This document shows, piece by piece, positions 53,438-61,587 of a stretch of DNA of 64,000 bases; within the stretch, counting starts at the first letter, position 1; each line of letters starts with the position of its first letter. The stretch comes from a virus. The DNA is taken from positions 37,444 to 101,443 of IMG/VR virus record IMGVR_UViG_3300008954_002687; one strand, given 5' to 3'. The translations under genes and the position numbers were made by a program. Under the pieces are notes generated by a model. The model did not search any database. It was not told the DNA's origin and saw only the letters and a list, made by a program, of their open reading frames with translations.

Positions 53438-53825
53438 TCCGGCACTCGGCGCCGACAACGGAAGGTTTACCTTTTTGGGGAAAAATCAATGCGCGCCATA
53501 CGAGGGTGTCCTGTTCGACCCAAAAGCAACCGCTCACATCCTTGCGGATCGGTTTGCCTTAAATAACGATTGCGAGATAAGGATGAAATATCAACTGGAT
53601 ATACAAGCAGCAGACTATGATCTACAATTACAAAACTTACAGATTCGCCACGAAGCCCTTTTGCAAGAATATGTTTTACGAATTGATTCGCTAGAACGCG
53701 AGAGTGGTGCGCTAGCAAATGCTCTTAAAAAACAAAGTAAAAAAAATCCTGCACTTTGGGTGACAATTGGGGTAGCATCTGGAATAGCACTAAGCTACGG
53801 TGCATATAAGGTGTTTAATGAGTGA
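53394..53825 (+). CDS. Secreted/membrane protein in the lysis-like cassette
   Basis: 143 residues, ATG 53394 with GGAGG (53380-53384). It begins with a signal peptide (MRLLILMALSALLSNPALGA) and has a C-terminal hydrophobic helix (ALWVTIGVASGIALSYGAYK, about residues 119-138) after a coiled-coil region. No cysteine follows the signal peptide, so it is not a lipoprotein o-spanin of the classic kind. The two cysteines are in the mature part. It could be an unusual spanin partner or an inner-membrane-anchored periplasmic protein. The overlap with the Rz-like gene favours a linked role. Confidence 0.55.
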   Translation: MRLLILMALSALLSNPALGADNGRFTFLGKNQCAPYEGVLFDPKATAHILADRFALNNDCEIRMKYQLDIQAADYDLQLQNLQIRHEALLQEYVLRIDSLERESGALANALKKQSKKNPALWVTIGVASGIALSYGAYKVFNE

Positions 53826-54204
53826 GAAAGATTTAAATGAGGTAGCTGCCATTGAGCGCGCAATCGCTGCGAAATATGGTGAAGAAGCCATTAAAAATCC
53901 TCGGTCCGATTGGGACGAGACCAAAGAAAAAGAATATCTTCAGCAAATGAAAGAACTCTATCGCCACGCTTCTAAGAATAAAGAGTGGGAAGAAAAAGTC
54001 GACGTTAATGGGATAAAGGTTACAAAAAAACTACTTAATAGAGAATCTTTAAAAACTTGTCCTGTCTGCGGAAATTTTCCAAAGAGTGCAATGGATGATG
54101 TCTGTCTTGTAAAATTTGATTGTTGCAATAATTGTTACATTGAATATGTAGAAGATAGAGAAGAAAGATGGAAAAAAGGCTGGAGACCAAATGAGAATCA
54201 ATAA
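53818..54204 (+). CDS. Zinc-ribbon-like small protein, unknown
   Basis: ATG 53818 overlaps the previous gene by 8 bases and is preferred to the upstream GTG 53800. The product is 128 residues with a helical, charged N-terminal half and a cysteine cluster in the C-terminal half: CPVCGNFP, then a single Cys, then CCNNC before a basic Trp-rich end (RWKKGWRPNENQ). The cysteine spacing suits one or two zinc sites. No family recognised. A nucleic-acid or protein-binding helper is possible. It overlaps the next leader gene by 14 bases. Confidence 0.55.
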   Translation: MSEKDLNEVAAIERAIAAKYGEEAIKNPRSDWDETKEKEYLQQMKELYRHASKNKEWEEKVDVNGIKVTKKLLNRESLKTCPVCGNFPKSAMDDVCLVKFDCCNNCYIEYVEDREERWKKGWRPNENQ

Positions 54205-54496
54205 ATCACAACTTAAACAAATTATTAGAGAAGCAATTGCTGAGTCCGACATCGGAACTGCCGTCTCGGACCTCGGCGGCTCTGCAAAGACGACCGTCAA
54301 GAACCAAGCAGTGCAGAAGTTTATCGAGCAGGTGGGTGTGCGCCTATCGAAGGTTAGCCGCAGCGCCCAAGTAGAATTTTTAAAAGGCTTGATGCAGACG
54401 CTTGACATCGATCCATCGCTACTAACACAAGTGAAGACCGCTGTTCAGAAAGACCAAAGAGCTGCCGCCGCAGCACCACAAGGAGAACCCCAATAA
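54191..54496 (+). CDS. Leader-A protein (putative internal head protein, 101 aa)
   Basis: Begins MRINKSQLKQIIREAIAESD, a variant of the leader with I12-R-E14 followed by Ala, the residue type often found after the cut in T4. The body is mainly helical (KFIEQVGVRLSKVSRSAQVE, then LDIDPSLLTQVKTAVQ) with an Ala/Pro/Gln tail. No cysteine, membrane segment or enzyme motif. Overlaps both neighbours (14 bases upstream, TAATG downstream). Assigned to the leader group by its N-terminus. Confidence 0.6.
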   Translation: MRINKSQLKQIIREAIAESDIGTAVSDLGGSAKTTVKNQAVQKFIEQVGVRLSKVSRSAQVEFLKGLMQTLDIDPSLLTQVKTAVQKDQRAAAAAPQGEPQ

Positions 54497-55047
54497 TGGC
54501 AACAGTTTACGAAATAGTTCAAGGCTTATCACAAGCCGCAGCAAACGCATATGACGGTGCGCTTGGAGAAGATCAGTCGCCAGTAACCGTAGGCGCCCTG
54601 CGCAGAGAAGAGGGCAACGCCCTTATCGATCAGAGGGTCATGGACGGCTTCAACGTGAAGTTTTACGGAGACATGATGTGTCTCACATATCAGTCCGATA
54701 TTCAACTCAGAGAGGTTTATGCCGGCGGATTTGAAGAAGAGATTGAGCAAAGACTTGTTGATATTTCTGGATGGCTCAAGAAAGAGTATAAGAGAATCAC
54801 TGGCGAATCAGTCAAGCTGACCAAAGAGGGCGAAGCTGATGTGCGCGTTGAGAACTCTTCCCGTGTTCGTTCATGGGTTGTGGCTAAGCTCCACTTTCGC
54901 GTTGGTGGTCTATCCGAGCAAATGAACGTCGACAACAGCGGCTCCACCAATCCCGTAGAGGCTAGCTGGAAAAAGTTTTTGGATCTTGGTGGCTGGAATG
55001 GCGAAGGCGGCAAGCGCCCCGACAACGATAAAAGAAAGAAAGAATAG
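54496..55047 (+). CDS. Head/neck-region protein, unknown (183 aa)
   Basis: ATG 54496 shares its first A with the previous stop (TAATG). It has no leader. The protein is mixed alpha/beta with a central region EEEIEQRLVDISGWLKKEYK and a basic C-terminal tail (GEGGKRPDNDKRKKE). No catalytic motif or membrane segment is seen. It lies shortly before terminase and portal, a place where neck, head-completion or packaging cofactors often occur. Function not recognisable. Confidence 0.5.
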   Translation: MATVYEIVQGLSQAAANAYDGALGEDQSPVTVGALRREEGNALIDQRVMDGFNVKFYGDMMCLTYQSDIQLREVYAGGFEEEIEQRLVDISGWLKKEYKRITGESVKLTKEGEADVRVENSSRVRSWVVAKLHFRVGGLSEQMNVDNSGSTNPVEASWKKFLDLGGWNGEGGKRPDNDKRKKE

Positions 55048-55050
55048 ACA

Positions 55051-55308
55051 ATGAAATTCTCCAAATTATACCTTAAGCAGATCATCAAAGAAGAGATCTC
55101 AAGTGTTTTGCGCGAGGGTCATTATCATGATATGGGCGGTGAAGACGAGACATATGATGTCCTCGATCCCCACGGAATCGAAGATATGTCCGATGCTGAG
55201 CTTGTCGACATGATGCATGTAGATGGAATGGAAGAAATGATTGTTCTGGACGGAGAAGGGGATCTTGCAAATCGCGAAGAAGTTATAGCAGCATTGAAAG
55301 ATGTATGA
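55051..55308 (+). CDS. Leader-A protein, small acidic (85 aa)
   Basis: Begins MKFSKLYLKQIIKEEISSVL, a diverged form of the leader that still has I12-K-E14. The rest is strongly acidic and Met/Asp-rich (DMSDAELVDMMHVDGMEEMI, then DLANREEVIAALKDV) and looks like a small helical domain. The stop overlaps the terminase ATG (ATGA), so it is translated just before the terminase. It could be an internal protein or, by position, a small terminase-associated factor. The leader favours the first. Confidence 0.58.
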   Translation: MKFSKLYLKQIIKEEISSVLREGHYHDMGGEDETYDVLDPHGIEDMSDAELVDMMHVDGMEEMIVLDGEGDLANREEVIAALKDV

Positions 55309-56888
55309 CGTTCCAATTAGACAAAAAACAACAAGTTAAAGAAATACTTAAATGCGGGAAGGAACCCGCTTATTTTTTAAAGACTTACGCAAGAATTTCC
55401 CATCCCATGTATGGGCTTATTTTATTTGATACTTATGATTTCCAAGACGACCTTCTTAAAGATTTTAATGATTATCGCTTTAATGTTATTTTAAAGGCGC
55501 GCCAGTTAGGGATTTCAACAATCACTGCTGGCTATATTGTTTGGTTGATGTTGTTTCACCGTGACAAATCAATTCTTGTTATGGCGACCAAATTTGCAAC
55601 AGCGGGCAACTTAGTAAAGAAGGTCAAGGGCGTTATGCGCAACTTGCCAGATTGGCTTAAGATCGCCACAATTGACGTGGATAACCGGACTTCCTTTGAG
55701 CTTTCTAATGGGTCATCTATCAAAGCAGCGTCTACCTCTGGTGATGCCGGTCGTTCTGAGGCACTGTCTTTGCTGGTTCTTGATGAGGCTGCACACATTG
55801 AAGGACTTGAAGAACTGTGGACCGGTCTGTATCCTACACTATCAACTGGTGGGCGATGCATAGCACTTTCAACGCCCAACGGGGTCGGTAACTGGTTCCA
55901 TAAAACATGTATGGATGCTGAAGGCGGCAGCAATAACTTTAACCTTACAACACTCCAGTGGGACGTTCACCCCGAGCGTGATGAAGCTTGGTATAAGAAA
56001 GAAACCAAGAACATGTCAAAACGCCAGATTGCACAAGAGCTTGAGTGCAATTTCAATACTTCTGGCGAGACTGTCATAGACCCTGACTGTATGAAGTGGC
56101 TATTAGAAAATGTTAAAGAGCCAAAGCACAGAACCGGCTTTGATCGCAATTTCTGGATTTGGGAAGAATTCGATCCCACATGTAACTATCTTGCGGTGGC
56201 AGATGTTTCGCGAGGCGATGGCGCTGACTATTCAACATTACACATGATTAAATTAGAGACGCTGGAAATCGTGGGCGAGTATCAAGGGAAGCCAACGCCC
56301 GATATGTATGCAAACTTCTTGAATCAAGTAGGGAGAGAATTTGGAAATGCGATGCTTGTAGTAGAGAACAATAACATCGGTTACACGGTTCTCGATAAAC
56401 TCGTTGAACACGGTTATCCAAATTTGTACTACTCTATTAAGTCTACACATGAGTATATAGAGCAACATCAAGCAGAAGTTAGAAACTCTGCCGTTGCCGG
56501 GTTCACAACCTCAATGAAGACGCGCCCGCTCATCGTTGCGAAATTAGAGGAGTTTATCAGAAACAAACTAATTAAGATATATTCATCTCGCACAATTAAT
56601 GAGATGAAAACTTTTATTTGGAAGAACGGTAAACCACAGGCAATGAAAGGATATCATGATGATCTCATCATGGCGCTAGCGATTGCTTGCTGGGTGAGGG
56701 ACACAGCATTGCAATCAAACGCACGAGACCTAAACTATCAAAAAGCTTTTGTGAATGCCATTGTTACTTCGAAGACTTCTATGAACACTCAAATTAACGG
56801 ACAACAAGGCTACAAAAAAGATAATATTTTTGATAAAATGGGTGAAGCAAAAGAATTATACGATCAGTATAAATGGATTATTAAGTGA
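55305..56888 (+). CDS. Terminase large subunit, gp17-like
   Basis: 527 residues. The ATPase half has a Walker-A-like KARQLGISTITAGY (about residues 62-75), FATAGNLVKKVKG, and Walker B LLVLDEAAHIE (about 155-165), followed by ALSTPNGVGNWF as motif III. The nuclease half starts near 290 with an acidic DVSRGDGADYS, has LVVENNNIGYTVLD, and ends with GYHDDLIMALAIACW (about 449-463). This is the motor that pumps DNA into the prohead and cuts concatemers. The portal gene follows after 8 bases. No intein or insertion seen. Confidence 0.95.
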   Translation: MTFQLDKKQQVKEILKCGKEPAYFLKTYARISHPMYGLILFDTYDFQDDLLKDFNDYRFNVILKARQLGISTITAGYIVWLMLFHRDKSILVMATKFATAGNLVKKVKGVMRNLPDWLKIATIDVDNRTSFELSNGSSIKAASTSGDAGRSEALSLLVLDEAAHIEGLEELWTGLYPTLSTGGRCIALSTPNGVGNWFHKTCMDAEGGSNNFNLTTLQWDVHPERDEAWYKKETKNMSKRQIAQELECNFNTSGETVIDPDCMKWLLENVKEPKHRTGFDRNFWIWEEFDPTCNYLAVADVSRGDGADYSTLHMIKLETLEIVGEYQGKPTPDMYANFLNQVGREFGNAMLVVENNNIGYTVLDKLVEHGYPNLYYSIKSTHEYIEQHQAEVRNSAVAGFTTSMKTRPLIVAKLEEFIRNKLIKIYSSRTINEMKTFIWKNGKPQAMKGYHDDLIMALAIACWVRDTALQSNARDLNYQKAFVNAIVTSKTSMNTQINGQQGYKKDNIFDKMGEAKELYDQYKWIIK

Positions 56889-56896
56889 GGCGATAA

Positions 56897-58924
56897 ATGG
56901 CAAACAACAATAGAAATAAATCAAGAGGCAAAAACCCAGCGAACGAAGACTCAAATCTCTTTAAAGCGCTGACGAGATTGTTCTCGGGACCAATCGTTAA
57001 TTATCGGTCTCAATCCGGTCGCAAGATCCGGCGGCAGCATATGGACAAATATGCTGCACGGTTCAAGTCTGCATCCGGTCAACAGTTTAAGAAAGCCTTA
57101 TACAATCCTCTTGATACAATTGCCACCAATGCAATTGCAAATCAGCGCCGCTCCGAGAGATACATCGATTTTGATCAGATGGAGTATATGCCAGAAATCG
57201 CGTCCTCCATGGATATCTATGCCGATGAGATGACCACCTACTCAGACTTGCGACCGATGCTTAGTATCAAGTGTCCGAATGAAGAAATCAAAGCAGTCTT
57301 AGCAATTCTTTTTGACAACATTCTTAGCCTTCAATACAATCTTTTTGGCTGGGCACGGACAATGTGTAAGTATGGAGACTTCTTTCTCTATCTCGACATT
57401 GATGAGAAGTACGGCATCAAATCAGTTATTGCACTCCCTTCCCCAGAAATCGAACGCTTGGAAGGAGAAGACTCCACGAACCCCAACTATGTGCAATATC
57501 AGTGGAACTCTGCCGGAATGACGTTTGAAAATTGGCAGGTTTGCCATTTCCGTATTCTCGGAAACGACAAGTACATCCCGTACGGCACCTCTATCCTTGA
57601 GCCTGCCCGCCGCATCTGGCGCCAACTGACGCTTATGGAAGATGCGATGATGGCGTATCGTGTTGTTCGGTCTTCCGAGCGCCGAGTGTTCAAGATCGAC
57701 GTAGGCTCGATCCCCCCACAAGATGTCGAGCAGTATATGCAAAAGATTGTAACACAACTCAAGCGCCATTCGGTAGTAGATCCTAGCACAGGTAGAGTGG
57801 ACCTTCGTTATAATCCGATGAGCATCGAAGAAGATTACTTTATTCCAGTGCGCGCTGGCTCTGTCACTGACATTCAAAGTTTAGCCGGCGCACAGAATAT
57901 TACACAGATTGACGATATTAAGTATCTGCGCGATAAACTGTTCTCTGCGTTAAAGATTCCCCAAGCATATCTTGCCATGGGCGAAGGAGCAGCAGAAGAT
58001 AAGACCACACTCGCACAGAAAGACATTCGATTTGCACGCACAGTCCAGAGGCTTCAGCGCGTTATTATCGCTGAACTAGAAAAGATATCTATTATTCATC
58101 TTTATACTTTAGGATTCCGCGGCGACGACCTGTTAAGCTTCAAATTGGCACTCAACAATCCGTCCAAGATTGCAGAGCTTCAAGAAGTGGAACACTGGAA
58201 AGCTAAGTTTGATATTGCCGGCGCAGCCACCGAGGGTTACTTCTCTCGTCGTTGGGTTGCTGATAACATCTTTGGCTTGTCTCACGAAGAATTCGCGCGA
58301 AACCAGAAAGAAATGTATTACGACCGTAAGCACGATGCAGCACTCCAAGCTGTTGCCGAAGGCGGCGAAGCCGCAGCAGGCGGCGGAGGACTCGGCGGAG
58401 GACTCGGCGGAGGACTTGGTGGTGACCTCGGTGGCGGTGACCTCGGGGGAGATGATCTTGGAGGCGGAGACGATCTGGGCGGTGATCTGGGCGGTCCGGA
58501 AGAGATGCCGGCAGGTGATGCTGGTGGAGGCGCCGAGGGCGGAGGAGAAGAGTCTCCACTTCTCGCAGTTCCCCCGGGATCGCGAAATGAGCCCCGTCTT
58601 ACTCCGGGCGCAAAGGGGAAAGTATATCACCCCACCACTATCGATCAGCGAAAGGCTGGAGCCCGAAAACGCTCAAATGCCGCTAAATATTCTAGAGAAA
58701 AAGCCAGCGCCACACTGCGAAACGTTTTCCCCGGCGCGGAGATCAACAAGATCCCCAGCGCAGCAGCAGGGATTTACGAGCAAGAACAGTCTATTTATAA
58801 CTTGAGAGAACAAACCGAAGAAGATAAGTTGTTTAACATCAATGATTCTCTTAGGGTATTGATCCAAGATTTAGAAAATAAAAAATTATTAACGGAGCAG
58901 AAGAAAGATGAAGACAAAACATAA
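56897..58924 (+). CDS. Portal protein, gp20-like
   Basis: 675 residues, longer than T4 gp20 (about 524). Recognisable blocks: a basic N-terminus, RRSERYIDFDQMEYMPEIAS (about 79-98), FGWARTMCKYGDFFLYLDID and IAELEKISIIHLYTLGFRGD. It forms the dodecameric ring for DNA entry at one head vertex and binds the terminase. Residues about 490-540 are a Gly/Asp-rich insertion (repeats of LGGG, then DLGGD) encoded in part by 12-base tandem repeats. A further helical tail contains several I/L-x-E triplets, which could be trimmed by the prohead protease. Confidence 0.93.
   Translation: MANNNRNKSRGKNPANEDSNLFKALTRLFSGPIVNYRSQSGRKIRRQHMDKYAARFKSASGQQFKKALYNPLDTIATNAIANQRRSERYIDFDQMEYMPEIASSMDIYADEMTTYSDLRPMLSIKCPNEEIKAVLAILFDNILSLQYNLFGWARTMCKYGDFFLYLDIDEKYGIKSVIALPSPEIERLEGEDSTNPNYVQYQWNSAGMTFENWQVCHFRILGNDKYIPYGTSILEPARRIWRQLTLMEDAMMAYRVVRSSERRVFKIDVGSIPPQDVEQYMQKIVTQLKRHSVVDPSTGRVDLRYNPMSIEEDYFIPVRAGSVTDIQSLAGAQNITQIDDIKYLRDKLFSALKIPQAYLAMGEGAAEDKTTLAQKDIRFARTVQRLQRVIIAELEKISIIHLYTLGFRGDDLLSFKLALNNPSKIAELQEVEHWKAKFDIAGAATEGYFSRRWVADNIFGLSHEEFARNQKEMYYDRKHDAALQAVAEGGEAAAGGGGLGGGLGGGLGGDLGGGDLGGDDLGGGDDLGGDLGGPEEMPAGDAGGGAEGGGEESPLLAVPPGSRNEPRLTPGAKGKVYHPTTIDQRKAGARKRSNAAKYSREKASATLRNVFPGAEINKIPSAAAGIYEQEQSIYNLREQTEEDKLFNINDSLRVLIQDLENKKLLTEQKKDEDKT
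58382..58417 (+). repeat. Three tandem 12-base repeats in the portal gene
   Basis: GGCGGAGGACTC occurs at 58382, 58394 and 58406 (last copy ends in T). It is followed to about 58500 by degenerate GGTGACCTCG-type units. In frame they encode a Gly/Leu then Gly/Asp tract. Slippage-prone, so length may vary among relatives. Confidence 0.8.
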
Positions 58925-59741
58925 TAAAAAAAGAAACACCGCTTTTGTTTATGAAGCCTTAATCAAAGAAGCTACATTGTCGATAATCAAAGGAGACGCC
59001 GAGCGAAAGCAGAGCGTTGTTAATGTGATTAAGAAACATTTTGGAGCCAAGACCATTCTGAGAAAAGATTTAGAGTGTTACCGCTCATTATATGAGAACC
59101 AAAACCTAACCAAAGAAACATCCGAGAAGATCCTGCGCGAAGCCAAAATGCAAAAGATGCTTGTAAACCCTGCAGGACTCTTCGCTGCTCAGAGTGCAAT
59201 GATTCATGACGTCAATAAAGAAATTGACACCAAGGTCTTTAACAATTTTGTTCCCAATTACAAAACTTTAGCTACCATCGATCAGATTTTTAATATCAAA
59301 ACTGATCCGAAGAGTGTAATCATGCTCGAAAACGAAATCGTCACCAACATGACACAGGCAGCACCAGACAACACAGAGCCCGAACCAGTTGATAAATTAC
59401 TCCTTAATACGTTTGTCACAAAGTTTAATGACAAGTACGGAGAGAGTCTCCGCGAAGAGCAACAGCAGCTTTTAAGCACCTATATCTCGTCTTTTGTTGA
59501 TAATTCTCTTGCGCTTAAAATGTATCTTAACGAAGAGATTGCGCGGCTTAAGCAAGAATTAGAGGGCGCCTCCGCGACCGAGTGCTTTAAAGATGACGAA
59601 GTAATGGTACAGAAGGCTAATCAAGTAGTCGAAAAGCTGAACAAGTTTGCGCAAGAGCCTCCCTCTGATGCAGTGTTGTTCACCGTGCTTAAAGCACAAG
59701 AATTAGTAGGGGAGATCTATAACGATGGCGCTGACGATTAA
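58908..59741 (+). CDS. Head-region helical protein between portal and protease, unknown (277 aa)
   Basis: Starts 17 bases inside the portal gene's end. The product is nearly all helical and highly charged: a basic start (MKTKHNKKRNTAFVYEALIK), a long acidic/basic coiled region and a C-terminal helix VFTVLKAQELVGEIYNDGAD. Its place between portal and prohead protease matches where T4 has the prohead core genes 67 and 68, and its helical nature would suit a scaffold or core protein. No direct similarity is evident, so this is inferred from position and composition. Confidence 0.52.
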   Translation: MKTKHNKKRNTAFVYEALIKEATLSIIKGDAERKQSVVNVIKKHFGAKTILRKDLECYRSLYENQNLTKETSEKILREAKMQKMLVNPAGLFAAQSAMIHDVNKEIDTKVFNNFVPNYKTLATIDQIFNIKTDPKSVIMLENEIVTNMTQAAPDNTEPEPVDKLLLNTFVTKFNDKYGESLREEQQQLLSTYISSFVDNSLALKMYLNEEIARLKQELEGASATECFKDDEVMVQKANQVVEKLNKFAQEPPSDAVLFTVLKAQELVGEIYNDGADD

Positions 59742-60264
59742 GATCGGAAGAGGACACCAGTCGGCAGTCGTCCGATTGGAAATGGATTTGCGAAAGAGTC
59801 TCAACGGAGATCTCATGATTTTTGATCATGGAGATATCGACATTGTGTTGTCTCCCTCTAAAAATAAAATTGTAGCATTTCCCAAAGAGACGATGAATGA
59901 TATGGTATATGGTGCACAAAATCGTCTATTTGCCCACTTGCGCAAAAAGGGACTAGTGATCCCAGAGTCAATTCAAGCCGGAGCCTTTTACGGCTCGTTT
60001 GAGGCGACAATGGAAGAGCCGTTTAAAGAGAGCCTGAATGCGGCTAAGTTCACACTTATCAATATCTCGAACTTTATTAACGAAGAACGTCCGTACTTTG
60101 AAGCCACAGAAGCGATTGTCTCGATGACGGACGACGAACTGACGCACCCAGACAACACAGACTCCACCGAGTTAGGCGAGGTACCTCAATCAACTGAGAA
60201 GGGCTCGATTCGACCCGGCTTTACCCGAGATCCCTATTCCTTAAACTATCTATATACAATCTAG
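59725..60264 (+). CDS. Head-region protein of unknown function (179 aa)
   Basis: Overlaps the preceding gene by 17 bases. The N-terminal half is a beta-rich fold (ALTIKIGRGHQSAVVRLEMD, DLMIFDHGDIDIVL), followed by helices and an acidic linker (ELTHPDNTDSTELGEVPQST) and a Tyr-rich end. No enzyme motif or membrane segment. Part of the portal-to-protease gene run, so probably involved in head assembly. The function cannot be read from the sequence. Confidence 0.5.
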   Translation: MALTIKIGRGHQSAVVRLEMDLRKSLNGDLMIFDHGDIDIVLSPSKNKIVAFPKETMNDMVYGAQNRLFAHLRKKGLVIPESIQAGAFYGSFEATMEEPFKESLNAAKFTLINISNFINEERPYFEATEAIVSMTDDELTHPDNTDSTELGEVPQSTEKGSIRPGFTRDPYSLNYLYTI

Positions 60265-60273
60265 GAGAGAGCA

Positions 60274-61203
60274 ATGTCAGAAATGCATTTAATTATGAAT
60301 GGGTGGCGAGGTTACCTCCTCCAAGAGTATAAGAACCAAACGCTTTTTGAAGACACAGCATATATTGCGGGCGTACTTGGGATCGTACTCCCTCTTACTG
60401 AGTCGGGCAATATTGCCCCTCTAAGCGAAGAACTTAAAAAACAAATTCTGCATGAGCAAATGTTGTTTGAATCCTTTTGGGATGACGCGGTCCAAACGGT
60501 TAAGGACGCCGCCGGAAAAGTTGCCGGCAAGTTTATCGACGCTGCCGAGGGGATTAAAAAGTTTGGCAAAGAAGGTTGGGCTATCGTAAAACAACTGTAT
60601 CGAGTTGCAACAAACCCAGATCTAATTCCCAATTTCACGGGCGCCATATGGAAAGTAAATTTAAGACACAAGTGGCGCACCGGTCTAAAGCCCATATTGG
60701 AAGATTTAATACAAAGATTGCCGACGTGGGATATGCCCAACTTTGCTTCTATCGCACAAAGAGCCTTAGACACTATAAATAAAGTAATCGAGTCGGTTAA
60801 ATCCCTGTCAGGATGGAAGAAGGCAATCGCCACTGCTGGATTATCCATAGGGTTTACGTGGATATGGGAAAAGGTTAAAGATTTTATAGAAGGCTATAGA
60901 ACGTGGAGTAAAAAGCTTGAATCGGATGAGAGTGAAGGAATGGCAGAACAGTTTAAGACTTGGCTCAAAGCCGCAGTCAACAGCACCTTTTTAAATGTTT
61001 TAAAGACTCAGTTTGTTGGAATGGTAGAAAAACTCATTTCAGTATCTACGGGCGTCAAGGGATGGTGGGATGCAGCAGTCTCTGCAGTCGGCGGCGTCCA
61101 GTTGGTTATCAAAGCCCTCGGCACTTCTTTATCGAGATTCTCGCGCTACACGGGCGGTGGAAAAAAGATAAACCTTAGCAAGTACACTGCTGCTACAACT
61201 TAA
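60274..61203 (+). CDS. Amphipathic helical protein with leader-B-like start (putative internal/ejection protein, 309 aa)
   Basis: ATG 60274 after TAGGAGAGAGCA. The first residues (MSEMHLIMNGWRGYLLQEYK) resemble leader B (Trp-Arg then L-x-E: L-L-Q-E at 15-18). More L/I-x-E triplets follow (TLFED, ILHEQMLFE). From residue 70 on the protein is a chain of amphipathic and hydrophobic helices with many Trp, Ala and Gly (DAAGKVAGKFIDAAEGIKKF, AIATAGLSIGFTWIWEKVKD). This texture is found in membrane-inserting ejection proteins. It lies directly before the prohead protease gene region. Function inferred from leader and composition. Confidence 0.58.
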   Translation: MSEMHLIMNGWRGYLLQEYKNQTLFEDTAYIAGVLGIVLPLTESGNIAPLSEELKKQILHEQMLFESFWDDAVQTVKDAAGKVAGKFIDAAEGIKKFGKEGWAIVKQLYRVATNPDLIPNFTGAIWKVNLRHKWRTGLKPILEDLIQRLPTWDMPNFASIAQRALDTINKVIESVKSLSGWKKAIATAGLSIGFTWIWEKVKDFIEGYRTWSKKLESDESEGMAEQFKTWLKAAVNSTFLNVLKTQFVGMVEKLISVSTGVKGWWDAAVSAVGGVQLVIKALGTSLSRFSRYTGGGKKINLSKYTAATT

Positions 61204-61218
61204 ACATTAGGAAACAAA

Positions 61219-61542
61219 ATGGAATTATTGACATTTGTCTTGTGTGCCTACGGGCTCACTCAAATTTTAGTATATAGCGATCTACCCGCTTTACAAAAAT
61301 TACGCCCCCCAAAGGACGCCGCCGGCGGCTATGGCAAGGTATTTCACTGCCCTATGTGCATGGGATTTCACGTCGGATGGCTTTTGATGCTGCTTTCCCC
61401 ATACACAGAACTATTTAGTTTTGACGTTTCCGTATTCAATTTCTTCCTTCTTGGATGGTTATCTTCGGGAACATCCTATATATTAAACATGGTCTTTGGA
61501 GACAACGGAGTTAAACATGAACACAAATACTTGGACAAATAA
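61219..61542 (+). CDS. Small membrane protein with CPMC motif (DUF1360-like)
   Basis: 107 residues, ribosome site AGGAAAC. Three hydrophobic segments are visible: the N-terminus (LLTFVLCAYGLTQILVY), the region after FHCPMCMGFHVGWLLMLL (about residues 42-60), and FNFFLLGWLSSGTSYILNMV (about 74-93). The C-P-x-C-x-G-F/W pattern is that of the DUF1360-type small membrane proteins found in phages and bacteria, of unknown role. It has no leader. Why it sits between the helical protein and the protease is not clear. Confidence 0.6.
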   Translation: MELLTFVLCAYGLTQILVYSDLPALQKLRPPKDAAGGYGKVFHCPMCMGFHVGWLLMLLSPYTELFSFDVSVFNFFLLGWLSSGTSYILNMVFGDNGVKHEHKYLDK

Positions 61543-61587
61543 ATGGATGCTGCAGCCCGTTAGGCGTTGCTGCAAAGGATCCTAACT

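Noticed and set aside
58791-58798. CTATTTAT octamer like the candidate late promoters
   Set aside because: Inside the portal gene and about 110 bases before the next start, unlike the 18-21 base placement of the others. Kept as a reminder that the octamer can arise by chance in coding sequence.
60774-60781. Exact T4 late-promoter word TATAAATA on the + strand
   Set aside because: It is in the middle of the helical-protein gene, far from any start codon. A second copy at 29960-29967 is also inside a gene. Chance occurrences in an AT-rich context.
61543-61587. Small inverted repeat (TGCAGC ... GCTGCA) before the protease gene
   Set aside because: Six-base stem with a 12-base loop and no T-run; too weak to call a terminator or riboswitch. 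A 7-codon reading frame here (ATG 61542) is also not credible as a gene.
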